From Molossus alvarezi (lineage: Eukaryota; Chordata; Mammalia; Chiroptera; Molossidae): a DNA stretch of 64,000 bases. This document shows, piece by piece, positions 31,677-43,000 of this stretch (the stretch's first letter is position 1; the number at the start of each line of letters is the position of its first letter). A program made the translations under genes and the position numbers. The notes under the pieces were generated by a model. It worked only from the letters and a program-made list of their open reading frames with translations. It was not told the DNA's origin and ran no database searches. The stretch is from contig CM073887.1 in assembly GCA_037176705.1 (NCBI GenBank), forward strand, positions 45,260,001-45,324,000, in the 5' to 3' direction.

Positions 31677-32868
31677 TCATCTCCCTTATGAGTGGGAAAA
31701 GCTGGCTGCTTCAGCCCATTTTAAGGACCTTCTATGAGAAGACTATTTTTACAGAGACTAGGATGTAGAACCCTAATGGAGAAGGGCTCCCAGCAAGCCT
31801 GGGGGCCACTCCCATAATATTTTTGAGTTGAGCTGAAAAAATGGAAGTTTCATAATGTGGTATTTTCCCACGTGGTATTTACTGTGCCTGGTATGCTTCA
31901 GAGTGAGAGTCATGTCTAGATAGTCTTAAGCCTGTGCAGACAATTTTTCCTTGGCCTTCCACTCTGGTCTCAGTTACTAGTACCTCCCCTGGGGCACAAT
32001 ATAGGGTGAAGCTGGAGTTGGTCCATCATCAAAATGGTACTGTTCTGGATTTTATCTTCCTGCCTCGAACAGTGAGATAAACATACTTTTAATCCCCATT
32101 TTTTTATGCACTCACTAGAAAGCAGACAGGGTTGTTCCAGAGTGGATTTCCTGTGTCACAGAAATCACAGATGCATAAAAGGAAAAAACCAGATGTGCAC
32201 GGAGAGCCTGCCTGGGCTTACACATTCTTTCAAACCCAGAGTCATAGGGCTTTATGGTCTGTGTTCCCAAAGCCAGCTCATTTTTTCCTCCTTTGAATAT
32301 GTACTCTTGCTCATATTGAGAGTTTCAGAGCTAGGAGGAAGTAGGAACCTATCTAAGTGTTTATGCACTGAGGTGTATCTCTGGATATCTTCACACATGT
32401 GGGGGCTTGTTTGCTTGAAAGTATGGCTATGCAGATTTAAGCAAGCTACTCCAGAGATACCCTTAAGCTTTGAAAAACCTACTTGCAACCTATCAATCCT
32501 CCCTCCTCCGGGAGTTACAAAGCCCACCTTCTCCAGGGAAGCCTTACAAATTGAGTAGATCAGAGAGATGCCATTTGCCCCAGGCATATCTGCAAACTAC
32601 TTTGACTTAGAATTCCTGAATTTTGTGCCTTCTAGAGTAAAAGTGCTTAAATTTGGTGCTGGACCTTTTTTTGTCCACTAGGCTACATTGTGATTCTCAA
32701 TCAAAAGAAAAATGTTACAAATGCCAAATCACCAGCATTATCCTTTTCATTTGAAACTCATAGCCTGTTTTGAGGTTGTGGTATAGAAGCTGTATTTAGA
32801 ACTGTGTATCATAGAGGTTATACAAGCCCCTAGTCTAAGTGGGGGAGAAGCAGAGCAGCAAACTCTTA
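31677..32868. other. Unique sequence
   Basis: No supported gene. The plus frame 32106-32558 (150 residues) has no recognisable domain and no start context, so it is not called. Confidence 0.5.
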
Positions 32869-32883
32869 GGCAACTGGTATCTT

Positions 32884-33123
32884 TTTTTTTTTTTAATCCT
32901 CATGCAAGGATATTTTTCCATTTATCTGCAGATAGAGTGGGAGGGAGGGGGAGAGAGAGAAACTTCAACGTGAGAGGGACCCATCGACTGGTTGCCTCCC
33001 ACATGACCCCGACCAGGGCCGGGGACTAACTGCAACTGAGGTATGTGCCCTTGGCCAGAATCGAACCTGCAACTCATTGGTCTGCAGGCTGACGCTCTAC
33101 CACTGAGCCAAACTGGCCAGGGT
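32884..33123 (-). mobile_element. Ves SINE, long type
   Basis: Minus-strand. Duplication GGCAACTGGTATCTT (32869-32883) versus GGCGACTGGTATCTT (33124-33138), one mismatch. The hairpin is altered to atcctcatgcaaggatat. Confidence 0.94.
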
Positions 33124-33239
33124 GGCGACTGGTATCTTAATGTCCCACTGTAGGACAGCCACATTCTGGAGGGATTATTGGGACAAAAGCAGTATGTACC
33201 TAGTTCAGGAGTAACTTTTTGGTAATCTAACCAGACCCT

Positions 33240-34255
33240 TGATTCATGATTAATTTTTGAATGTCTACTATACGCTAGACTGCCTGCTACTGTTCTAGGA
33301 GTTACGGATACAGCAGTAAACAAAAATATAGACTCTACTATCCTTGAACTTATAGTCCAGTGGATGGAGACAGGCTGTCAGTAGTAATAAGTGTGAAGTG
33401 GTGTATTTTAGATAGGTTAATGAGGGAATTTCTTTCTTATAATGATATGTTTGAGCAGGGACCTGAATCAAGCGATGGAGAGAATCATGTAGATACCTGG
33501 AGGAAGCTCATTCCACTCCAAAGGAAGAGCTTGGAAAGGCTGACTTGGAAGTTGGTCCAAGGACCAGCAAGGGGACCAATGTGGCTGGTGCTGGGTGTGC
33601 CAGGGAAGAGTGGTGGGCAGTGGGGCCAGAGAGTTGACTGGGGCAAGACTATGTAGGGCCTTGTGGTGAGGGAGGTGGAAAGTGATTGAAGGTTTTGAGG
33701 GGAATAGTGATATGATGTGACTTAGGTTTTAAAAGGATCACTTGGGCTGCCATGGTGTTGAATAGAGTATAGGGAGGCAACAGACAAAGCAGTAAGACCA
33801 GTTAGGAACCTATTATGGAAGTCCAGGTCAGAGAGATGGTGGTCCAGCTAGGGAAGTAGTACTGGAAATGGAGGAACATAACTGGATTTTGGACATATTT
33901 CATAAATAGAGTCAACAGGGTTTTTTGGTGGATTGGATGTAGGGTACGAGAAAAAGGAGTTAGGGATAACTCCCAAGTTTTTGTCTGTCTGTGTGTGTGC
34001 TTGTTTTTTTTTAAGTAACTAGAAAAAAAAAATAGAATTATCATTTATTGAAATGGGGAGAAGCAGAGTTTGGAGGGAAATCAAAAGTCTGGTTTTGGCC
34101 CTGGTCGGTTTGGCCCAGCGGTTAGAGAATCGGCCTGCGATCCAGAGAGCCCCGGGTTTGGTTCCCGGTAAGGGCACGTACCTTGGTTGAGGTTTGTCCC
34201 TGGCCCTGGTTGGGCCATGCGGGAGGCAGCCACTCCATGTGTCCCTTTCACATCG

Positions 34256-34310
<55 letters not shown>

Positions 34311-34530
34311 TCTTTTTCCCTCCCACTCTATCTGAATAAAAAATGGAAAAATGTCCTCGGGTGAGGATAAAAAAAAAATCAATAAAGAAAAAAAATTTTA
34401 AAAAAAAGTCTGGTTTTGGACATGGTACATTTGAGACCTGATTAGACATCCAGATGGAGATGTCAAGTAGATAATTGGTGACAAAAACCTGGAGTTCAGG
34501 AAGCCAGGTTAGGTATAAAATGAGGCTCTG
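33240..34530 (-). mobile_element. L2-like LINE, long reverse copy split by a Ves
   Basis: A long run of reverse L2-like landmarks: gactgcctgctactgttcta, gagcagggacctgaatcaag, actatgtagggccttgtggt, gttttaaaaggatcacttgg, gaccagttaggaacctatta, gattagacatccagatggag. The Ves at 34098-34403 is inserted in it. Family assignment is by recollection of the consensus. Confidence 0.62.
34098..34403 (+). mobile_element. Ves SINE, long type, with composite tail
   Basis: Full length, long (CT)n (34258-34307), hairpin tgtcctcgggtgaggata, then an extra atcaataaagaaaa tail like that of the short type. 16-bp perfect duplication AAAAGTCTGGTTTTGG at 34083-34098 and 34404-34419. Confidence 0.95.
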
Positions 34531-34601
34531 GTGGAACCTGAGGGCTCAGTTCATTCCATATGCCTCACCCTGTTCTACATAAATGCTTAAAAACGTTTTG
34601 C

Positions 34602-34768
34602 AGTCAACCCATGCACCAAGCGGTCGCCAGTTGGATCCTGGTCAGGGCACATGCCCAGGTTGTGGGCCTGGTCCCCAGAGAGGGGCATGTGAGAGGTGGC
34701 CGATCAATGTTTTCCCTCATCAATGTTTCTCTCTCTCTCAAATCAATAAAAAAAAATATTTAAAAGAA
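34602..34768 (+). mobile_element. Ves SINE, short type, 5'-truncated
   Basis: Lacks the first part of the tRNA-like head; starts at gtcaacccatgcaccaag. It keeps the body and the aaatcaataaaa tail. Flanks share an A-rich AAGTTTT/AACGTTTT phrase. Confidence 0.85.
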
Positions 34769-34869
34769 AAAAGTTTTCACCAGCCCTAAAATTCACTGAG
34801 CATAGGAGGCATGCTGTGAACCAGAGATTCCTGGGGCCATGGATAGAATAGCTCTAGTCAGTCCCCTGG

Positions 34870-35420
34870 GTCCAATAACAATTTATTATTAACCAATGTT
34901 TATCAAGTGCCAACTCCATGCCAGGCACTGTGCCAAATGTTAGGTATTCAATGGAGAACAAGACATGCCCCTTGTCTTCATAGAATATTTAGTCTTGTAG
35001 GGGTTTAGGACAGAAGAATGATGATTTCAGTAAAAGGCAATGAAGGTAAGTGTAGGGTGCTATTGGACATTAAGGAGAGGCCCCTAATCTAGTCCTGGGG
35101 GGCAGGCAAAGCTCACTCCTGAAGAATGAGTACAGGTAGCCAGGTAAAGAGATGAGGGAGAAGGGTGGAGAGTGTTCTAAGCAGAGAAAAGAGCATGTAT
35201 CAAACAAAGAAAAAGTCTGTGCAGGCAAAGGACAAAAGTTCAGTTTAGCATATCTGGGGTGCAGAGTGAATGGCTAGGGACAGAAAGGGGCAAGTAGTGG
35301 CTGGGGAAGTAATTAGGAGCCACACCGTGAAGGATCTTAATGAGCAATGCTGGGACTTTGTTATAAAAGCTACAGGAAGCATTTGAGTTTTAAGCAGGGG
35401 AAAGGGGCTAGTGTAAAAGG
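34870..35420 (-). mobile_element. L2-like fragment
   Basis: Reverse landmarks: tatcaagtgccaactccatg, ccaggcactgtgccaaatgt, gagagtgttctaagcagaga, ttaggagccacaccgtgaag. Confidence 0.6.
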
Positions 35421-36299
35421 CGGATCGGAGGGAGGCAAACCTGGAAGCAGTTACACCAGAGGATTGGAGATAGTGGCAATCTCACACTCAAACTGCACCT
35501 ATAAATGTGTCCGTATAATATGAGGCAGGGGGCCTGGATCTGTTTTGTTTAACTTCAAGTTAGTGGGAGATGCTCTCCAAGAAGCTAATTACTTTGATGG
35601 CAAAGAGGAACAAGATGCCTACATTTTAATAGAGGGCCACGGTATGGGAGGAAGCAAGGCTCAGCACGGTTCTGAGAGAGGACAGCTTCCAGGAAGGGTA
35701 ACCTCTAGTTATGGGAGGTCAGGGAACCAAGACTGGAAATCAGCAAGGTGTAGTCTTTCTAAGTACTTTTTGCTTTGTGCTACATGTGTGCTGTGCAGTG
35801 TGTGTTTAGGACAGAGCCTGGAGTCTGTGTGAAGGTGCTGAGTGCTGGGTGTGTGTTTGGGAATGGAAGTCTGTGGTGGAAATTCTCCCTGAGTCTGTTT
35901 TCAGGTGCAGAACTCTGGAATGCATACTGAGCAAGTACATACCTGCAGCAAAAAGGGAGCTGCGTGCAATGTATGCTGTGAGCGGACACATGCCTTTTAT
36001 GGCCTGCATTTCAAAAAGGACAAGCTGTGGATTCTGATTAAATCTAGAGACTCTACGGGTTCACTTTGCCCACAGCAGGCACTCACGTATTTGTCCAATG
36101 CGTGATTGTTTCACTTTTATTAAAAGTCAATCGTTTTTTGGAAATATATAGGTTTGGTTACAAGTTTAAACTAGACGTTTTAAGAAAAACTCACAGCCAG
36201 CTAGGCACCAACATCCATTTACAAAATCAGCAGTTTAAAATCCTGTAATGAAGTTTATGGGCTAGCTCGAGTCCTAGCTCGTGTAAAAAAAACTTTCAC
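35421..36299. other. Unique sequence
   Basis: No gene supported. Several overlapping short frames at 35545-36105 on both strands have no domain. Confidence 0.5.
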
Positions 36300-36520
36300 T
36301 ATTTCATTTTATTCAGCAAACATTTGTTGGACACCTCAGTCACATACTGGACTGTGTGGTGAAACCCATTGCCCTCTCCGCTGAGCCACCTTTGTCTGAG
36401 TGCTGCATTTAAGCTTAATTATATGTGTTCTTGTATTGTCCCTTAATTGTTGAATGTGCATTAATCCATTTCTAACTAGATTGTATGTTCCTTGAGGGCA
36501 GAGACTACATTATAAACTTC
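36300..36520. mobile_element. Small L2-like pieces
   Basis: 36300-36370 reads like reverse L2 (attcagcaaacatttgttgg). 36470-36520 reads like forward L2 (tgtatgttccttgagggcag). Opposite orientations, so two separate remnants. Confidence 0.4.
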
Positions 36521-36792
36521 AGGATAGGTGAGGGACTTAGCAGAGAGTATACAGAAGTGAGTGAAAACCCACTGTTTGAGGAAAAAGGAAAACAAGAATA
36601 TAAAGTTATTTATGAACTGTAGTGATACATAATATATAAGATAACATAAGCAAAAGGGAGCATACATTATTGTTGATTAATGAACATATTCCTTTAATGA
36701 TAAAATGTAAAATTCAAGTCTGCATTTTCATGTTAAGGGAAGGGTTTCTGTATTAACATAATTGCTGTGACCCTCAAAATGCCTTCATTCTT

Positions 36793-37652
36793 TTTTTAAA
36801 AATATTTTTATTTATTAATTTGTTTTTGTTACAGATGTTTCTCATTTTCCCCCCATTAACACCCTCCTCCCCTCCCCGCCTGGCCCCATCCCCATCCCCA
36901 TCCCCATCCCCATCCCCATCCCCATCCCCATCCCCATCCCCAGCTTTGTTGTCTATGTTCATTGGTCATGCATACATGCATGTAAATTCTGTGGTTTATC
37001 TCTTCCCCCACAAATCCCCCCTCCTCTGAGACTTGTCAGTCTGTACCACACCTCTATCTCTGGGTTAATTTTGTTCAGTAGTTTGTTTAGTTCATTATAT
37101 TCCACAAATAAGTGAAATCATGTGATATTTGTCTTTCTCTGCTTGGCTTGTTTCGCTTAGCATAATACTCTCCAGGTCCTTCCATGTCATCTCAAAGGAT
37201 AAGAGATCTTTCTTTCTTACAACTGCATAGTACTCCATTGTGTACATGTACCACAGCTTTTTAATTCACTCATCTACTGATGGACTCTTGGGTTGTTTCC
37301 AGATCTTAGCTATTGTAAATAGTGCTGCTATGAACATAGGGGTACATATATTCTTTCTGATTGGTGTTTCAGGTTTCTTAGGGTATATTCCTAGAAGTGG
37401 GATCACTGGGTCAAATGGCAGTTCAATTTTTAATTCTTTGAGGTAACATCATAGTGTTTTCCACAATGAGTGCACCAGTCTGCATTCCCACCAGCAGTGT
37501 ACTAGAGTCCCCTTTTCTCCCCACCCTCGCCAATCCTTGTTTGATGATTTGTTGATGGCGGCCATTCTGACAGGTGTGAGGTGATACCTCATAGTTGTTT
37601 TAATTTGCATCTCTCTGATAATTAGTGATGTTGAGCATTTCTTCATCTGTCC
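36793..37652 (-). mobile_element. L1 3' end (ORF2 C-terminus, 3'UTR, poly-A), part of a SINE-L1 chimera
   Basis: Minus-strand L1: poly-T at 36791-36797 is the tail, then the 3'UTR with a (CCCCAT)n tract. It continues into the ORF2 3' region (cttagcataatactctccag, actgcatagtactccattgt, gggatcactgggtcaaatgg). It is 5'-truncated near 37652, where it joins a Ves directly. One duplication encloses both. Confidence 0.9.
36884..36941. repeat. (CCCCAT)n hexamer repeat in the L1 3'UTR
   Basis: Nine or so CCCCAT units. On the L1 sense strand these are (ATGGGG)n, a run of G4 tracts with short loops. Confidence 0.92.
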
Positions 37653-37852
37653 TTTATTGATTTCTGAGAGAGAGGAAAGGAGAGGGAGAGAGAGACATAA
37701 ACATCTATGAGAGAGAACACTGATTGGCCACCTCCTGCATGCCCCCACTGGGGACCTAGACCACAACCTGGGCATGTGCCCTGACCGGGAATCAAACCGG
37801 CGACCTCTTGCTACATGGGTCGACGCTCAACCACTGAGCCGCACTGGTCGGG
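37653..37852 (-). mobile_element. Ves SINE, short type, fused without poly-A to an L1
   Basis: A complete head (plus-strand end ctgagccgcactggtcgggc) and body, but the 3' end stops at aaatcaataaag and joins L1 sequence (gacagatgaagaaatgctc in sense). The shared duplication CAAAATGCCTTCATTCTT lies at 36775-36792 and 37853-37870, outside both elements. Confidence 0.92.
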
Positions 37853-37908
37853 CAAAATGCCTTCATTCTTGATGCTCTTTTCAAAGCAAATCAAGAATGT
37901 TTCCTTGA

Positions 37909-38150
37909 GCCCTGGCCGGTTTTGCTCAGCGGTTAGAGCATCAGCCTGTGGTCCAGAGAGACCTGGGTTCGGTTCCCGCTAAGGGTGCGTACCTCGGTTG
38001 CAGTTTGGCCCCGGCCCTGGTTGGTCTTGCGGGTGGCAACCACTTGATGTGTCCTTTTCACGTCGATGTTTCTCTCTCTCTCTTTCTCTCTCTCCCTCCC
38101 ACTCTATCTGAACAAAAAATGGAAAAAAAATGGGTGAGGATAAAAAAAAA
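37909..38150 (+). mobile_element. Ves SINE, long type
   Basis: 17-bp perfect duplication AAGAATGTTTCCTTGAG at 37893-37909 and 38151-38167. The 3' hairpin is damaged (atgggtgaggata). Confidence 0.95.
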
Positions 38151-38361
38151 AAGAATGTTTCCTTGAGGATGAGAGTTAAAAGGTAGAACCAGTCTTTGGT
38201 GAATTATTCAATAGCAGAGTTATCCTATAGCTGGAGTTCTCAACAAAGGTGATTCTTTGTTGTGTTTGTGTGGGGGAGAGGGGCGGCTGTCCTGTGCATT
38301 GCAGGATATTAGGCAACATTATGAGATATATTTATTGGATGCTAGTAGCAGCCCACCCCCT

Positions 38362-38609
38362 TAAAAAAATTTTTTTTTATCCTCACCCGAGGACATTTTC
38401 CCATTTTTTTGTTCAGATAGAGTGGGAGGGAGGGAGAGAGAAAGAGAAACATCGACCTGAAAGGGACACATCGAATGGTTGCCACCCGCATGACCCAACC
38501 AGGGCCAGGGACAAACTGCAACCGAGGTACGTGCCCTTAGTGGGAAATGAACCCGGGTCTCTCTGGACCGTAGACAGACCCTCCAACCACTGAGCCAAAC
38601 CGGCCAGGC
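38362..38609 (-). mobile_element. Ves SINE, long type, inside MER20
   Basis: Minus-strand copy with hairpin atcctcacccgaggacat. The flanks GCCCACCCCCTT and GCCCCACCCCTT form an imperfect duplication. Confidence 0.93.
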
Positions 38610-38650
38610 GCCCCACCCCTTTTATAGCAATAAAAAATGTCTCCAGACAG

Positions 38651-39363
38651 GTTCCTCGGAAAATTACATATGACCCAGCAATTCCACTTTTGGGTATATA
38701 GCTGAAGAAATCCAAAACACTTATTCGAAAAGATATATGTACTCCTTTGTTTGTTTGCAGCATTATTTACAACAGTCAAGATATTGAAACAACCCAAGTG
38801 CCCATCAGTAGACATGTGGATAAAGAAGATGTGGTACATATATATATATATACAATGGAATGTTACTCAGCCATGAAAAGAATGAAATTTTGCCATTTGT
38901 GACAATATGGATGGATCTACAGGGTATTAATGCTGAGTGAGACAAGTCAGACAGAGAAAGACAAATACCAATATTATTTCACTTATATGTGGAATCTAAA
39001 GAACAAAATAAATTAACAAAACAGAAACAGACTCATAGATACAGAGGTTGCTAGGTGTAGGGGGTGCTGGGAGGCTGGGTGATAAAGGCGAAGGGATTAA
39101 GAAGTGCAAGTTGGTAGTTACAAAATAATCAAGGGGATGTAAAGTACAGTATAGGGAATATAGTCAATACTGTAATAACTATGTAAGGTGCTAAGTGAAT
39201 ACTAAAATTATGGGGAGGATCACTTCATAAATTATACAATTGTCTAACTACTATGCCATACACCTGAACATAAAATCATATTGAGTGTCAGTCATCATAG
39301 AAAAAAATGGATATGAAGCAAATTGGATATATACAAATTAAAATATTTCCAAAATAGTGGAAG
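38651..39363 (+). mobile_element. L1 3' end, 5'-truncated, inside MER20
   Basis: Plus-strand L1 ORF2 3' region and 3'UTR: catatgacccagcaattcca, acaatggaatgttactcagc, tcacttatatgtggaatcta, ending in an A-rich tail. The flanks share GTCTCCAGACAG with A-rich starts (about 38633-38650 and 39364-39380), the target duplication. Confidence 0.88.
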
Positions 39364-39439
39364 AAAAAGTCTCCAGACAGTGCCTGTAGGACAAATGTCC
39401 CGTAGGAATTTTTCTTATTTAACCAATGGTGGGAAATAG

Positions 39440-39655
39440 GGGAAGGGAAATAATATTTATTGCTTCTTTGTTCTGAGCTAGGAGCTATACCTATGTTTTT
39501 TCTTTTATAAAATGTTATCCTACAGATAAAGAAGTTGAGGTTCAGAGAGATAAAAGAACCTGCTGAAGATCATAAAGCTTGTTCAGCAGTTAAATCAGGA
39601 TTACACGCCAGGCTTGTCTGACGGCAAAGCCTTTAGTCCTTTCCAGCACACTCCC
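39440..39655 (-). mobile_element. MIR SINE, minus strand
   Basis: Landmarks: aataatatttattgcttctt, ctacagataaagaagttgag, tcagagagataaaagaacct. Confidence 0.7.
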
Positions 39656-39659
39656 CACG

Positions 39660-40129
39660 CCTCTCTGCAAGAAAAATAACATACCTCACATTGAAGGCTA
39701 ACTGCACATTCAACAAGTGTGCCTCAAGATATTTCAAAACTTTTTGGTGGAGAGACATCATTACTCTTCTATTCATTACAGTTATTTAAATATGAATATA
39801 CAGGCCCACAAGTATAGACACTGGGACCCTTCATTACTGTTGTGCCTCTGGTCTTATCTCTGAAAAACATAGAGCAACACAATGGAACAGCTTCAATTCT
39901 CCTTGTTACAAATTATACAAAAGCCAGAGCTTAACGGTGCCAAAAGCAACCGGTCTTGTTTACATAAGGACTGAAAGCTAATAGTTAACTTTCTCCCATT
40001 CCAGAAAAAGTAAATAACGCCTCAGTTTACAACTACAAACAAGATCGCGTAAAATGTCCTCAAATGGAGGAGAAAACCTTAAATCAAAAGAAAAATGGAA
40101 AGGTTGGTTCCAATGCTCCCTCTCTCACT
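39660..40129. other. Unique AT-rich sequence upstream of CpG island C
   Basis: No repeat recognised in the last 450 bases before the island, which fits an upstream regulatory stretch. No motif is called. Confidence 0.45.
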
Positions 40130-41420
40130 GCCTCTCTCGCTCGCGCTCCCGGCGGTGCGGGCTGCGCGGCCTGGGTCCCTATCGCCCCTGCCAAACACGA
40201 GTCGCTGGCGCCTGGGGCTTCTGGCTTCCTTTCCCGCCCCGGGCGCCGCGGCCCCTCTCCGAGAAGCCTGTCCCAGAGCCAGGCCCGGGAAAACAACAGC
40301 AAGAAACTTTGGCTCGGTAGGCGGTTCAGTGAAAAAAGGCACTCAAGTTTGGTTCGGGGCAGTAGCCGCCGGTTCTGATTTTGGGGTGGGGGCGGGAGGT
40401 GGGTCACAACTCGGTCAGGTTCAAGGGCGCATGTGCGCAGGCTCAACTTGGTAACTTATTGAGCGCCCACAGTCCACGAGCGGCCGGGGGTGTGGATCCA
40501 GGCGTGTGGTGGGTGTGTGGGGAGGGCGCGGGCGCGCGTGGCCGGCGAGAGGCGCGCAGGCCCCGGGCGCGCGCGGAGCCTGGGGCTGGGGGCGGGGAAA
40601 TGGGGGTGGGGGCGGGGGGTGTGTCCCCGAGTCTCGCTCGTTCACTCGCTGGCTGGCGCGCTCCTCCGCTCCCTTCCCGGGCGGGAATCCGGGCCGGGTT
40701 GTGGCCGCGGCCGCGTACGTGAGCGCAGTGTCCCGGAGAGGGAAGGCAGGCCGGCCAGGTGGGCGCGAACCGAGCCTCGGCGGGAGGACGGCCGGAGCGG
40801 AGCCGGGCAGTGGGCCGCGCCGGGTGGGTGTGCAAGGGCGGCGGCAGCTGCAGCCCGGAGCTGAGCCGTGCTGTCCAAGCCGAGCTGCCTGACCCGCGCT
40901 GCTGCTGCTGGTAGCGGGGCGAGGTGAGCTGCGCGGGGACCTCGCGGCGCTGCAGCCCGTGGATAGGGGCGGCCTGGGAACTTCCCACGCTCTGCACGCC
41001 CGCGGGGTCCGAGTGGGCGGCCTGAGGGCCTGGGAGGCCGGAGCGCGGGGCAGTGGCGGGTCGGGGCTCGGGACGCTGCGGCAGTGCCCGCGTTGGCTGG
41101 GTGGGGGTGGCCGCTCGCTTTCCCGTGTGCCGCCTTGTTTATCTCGCTCACGGCCGGAGCTCTCCAAGGCACCCCCTCCCCAACTTTGAACCGTTGTCCA
41201 GAGTCGCCTCTCCGACGGAGATTGACCTGCCCCCTCCCTGACCCTTTCCGGCTGGGCCGCCAGCCCAGCCCAGCCCTCCCGGCGCCCCGCGCGTTCCTGC
41301 CCACTCTACCGAGAGAACGAGTGCCGGGCTCTGGGACGCGCAGCGCGACACACCCTCCACCTCGGGGGCTGGCCCCCACCCTTTCTGTCCTCTTCTGTCC
41401 ACCCCCACTTCCTTCTGCGC
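40130..41420 (+). promoter_or_regulatory. CpG island C, probable promoter
   Basis: The longest and densest CpG island in the window, with many GC boxes (ggggtgggggcgggagg, tgggggcggggaaatg) and free of repeats. It contains a plausible exon end at 40923, supporting plus-strand transcription. Long frames on both strands (for example 40421-41167 minus) look compositional; no domain is visible. The gene could not be identified. Confidence 0.8.
40700..40923 (+). other. Candidate non-coding first exon (5' boundary not determined)
   Basis: The 3' edge is set by a strong donor, CGAG|GTGAGC at 40923/40924, after a (gctgct) run. An alternative donor TAC|GTGAGC occurs near 40716. No start codon with a convincing frame crosses the donor. 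The 5' edge is a guess. RNA evidence is needed to confirm it. Confidence 0.4.
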
Positions 41421-41429
41421 GGTTTAACC

Positions 41430-41929
41430 CTCCTCTCCTCACTGGTGGCCCCTGGCCCTCCTAGGAGCTGGCACTGTGGGCATGTGGGGTGCCCGGTGGG
41501 GGCCTGGATGGGGAGTTTGTCATGTGCAAACAATTTCAAAGGCAGCATTTTCTTCCCTGTCTTGGAGTTCAGGGCGCAGCGCCTTCACTTTAGACTTGAT
41601 TCAGAAACCTACAGAAGCCCACCTGCCAGCCGGTGAGGGGCTTCCACTGCCCCCGGATTTCAGGCATCCCTGGCTAATTCTTGGTGGCTTTGGAACAGTT
41701 CCACCAGGCAGGCATGTGCCAGACTGCCAGGCGCAAGGGTTACCTATAGGCCACCCCTATCTTCTTTACATCCCTCTTTCCAAAGAAGTGTATCTGGTGT
41801 AGTTTGCCTGAAAGTGAGTGAGCAATAGATATTGAAGACCTCTTTAACACCTTCCTAAGGTGTTGTGTAAACAGAGGTTTGGGTCTCAAGGGATTTGAAA
41901 CACAAGGAAACATAGCAATGAAGTTAAAC
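41430..41929. other. Unique sequence after CpG island C
   Basis: No repeat. Another GTGAGG donor-like site follows ccagccg near 41630. No supported exon. Confidence 0.45.
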
Positions 41930-43000
41930 TCCACAGGTACTTTTGAGGGACTGCTGTGTTCTCAGCACCATGCCGGCTCTCTGGGAGATGGTAAGAGGCG
42001 TAAATCTAAGGTCTTAGGAAGTGATTGACCAGGTGGAAGTGATTTCAGAGCTCAAGTTCAAATTAATATGTTATGGCTGCCTAAATTACTGTAAGTGTTG
42101 GGGGCAGGAGCAATATGATGGGAAAGGTTAGAGTTGGGGGATAGATTTACAGTACTAAGTTCTGAAATAAGTTATGCATTGGAGAATAACTCACTAGCGC
42201 AGACCCAGAAGCAGGAGAGGAAGAAGTAACAGGTGCGAGAAGTTGCACAGGGACTACTGGAGAAGAGGTTCAAATAGTGATCTCAGTGAGGGAGTGAGGG
42301 AGGACACAAAAAATACAGGAGATGATGTCTTTCTGAGTTTATAATCTCATGGAAGAGACAGGAAAACCTAAGCAGATAAAGTAAAACTCAAGATAGGGCA
42401 CAATTAACTTAAAATGCAATGTATAGAATAGATGCTATTGGAGTTCAGAGGGCAGGAATCTCCAGGACTATATTCCTGGAGGATGAAACCCTTGAGATGG
42501 GCCATGAGGTGCAAATAGATATGGCTTTCCCGAGACAAGGACATGGCCTTGGCAAGACCAGGGAGCATTTCCTGAATAGTCGGAGATAAAGATGGAGAGG
42601 AACAGTGGTTGAGATTGTGAAAGTCCTAGAAAGCCAGACTGGGGAATTGCGCTCTACCCTCTGTGTACTGTGGAGACAAAGTTTTTGAGCCAGGTAGTGA
42701 CATAATGAAAGGGTATTTGGGAAGGTTTTTAAAAATAATATTAGGGGACACATCAGTTAGGCAGTTATAATTGTGGAGTGCCCAGGGTTTGGACTGGCAT
42801 AACTGGACATGGAAAAGAGGGTTTGTTTTAGAAACATTTCTGTTGAAATAGTCTGTTGACAGGGGCAGGGCAAAGGAAAGAGATGAGTGGAAATAAATTC
42901 CTTGTGGAAATCGATTACATACCAGGGCCTTTGAGTTCCTATAGTTGGTAACTCGAGAAATCGGAAATGTGTGTTTTGGAGAGAAGTAATTGACACTCAG
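41930..43000 (-). mobile_element. L2-like remnants
   Basis: Diverged reverse L2 wording: ctcagcaccatgccggctct, ggagcatttcctgaatagtc, gagccaggtagtgacataat. Boundaries are vague and only part of the span is convincing. Confidence 0.45.

Larger units (their letters stand above)
38228..39405 (-). mobile_element. MER20-like hAT element, split by a Ves and an L1
   Basis: Reverse MER20 features in three pieces. 38228-38361 has ggcggctgtcctgtgcattg and caggatattaggcaacatta. 38610-38650 has aaaaaatgtctccagacag. 39381-39405 has gcctgtaggacaaatgtccc. MER20 is an ancient eutherian hAT MITE. Confidence 0.75.

Noticed and set aside
32106..32558. 150-residue plus-strand open frame
   Set aside because: No domain, signal or start context; a frame of this length can occur by chance in 64 kb.
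40427..40440. NRF1-like GCGCATGTGCGC
   Set aside because: The half-sites are separated by two extra bases compared with the consensus, so not called.
40421..41167. 248-residue minus-strand open frame in CpG island C
   Set aside because: Rich in Pro, Arg, Ala and Ser as expected from GC-rich DNA read in any frame. Overlaps equally long frames on both strands and shows no domain.
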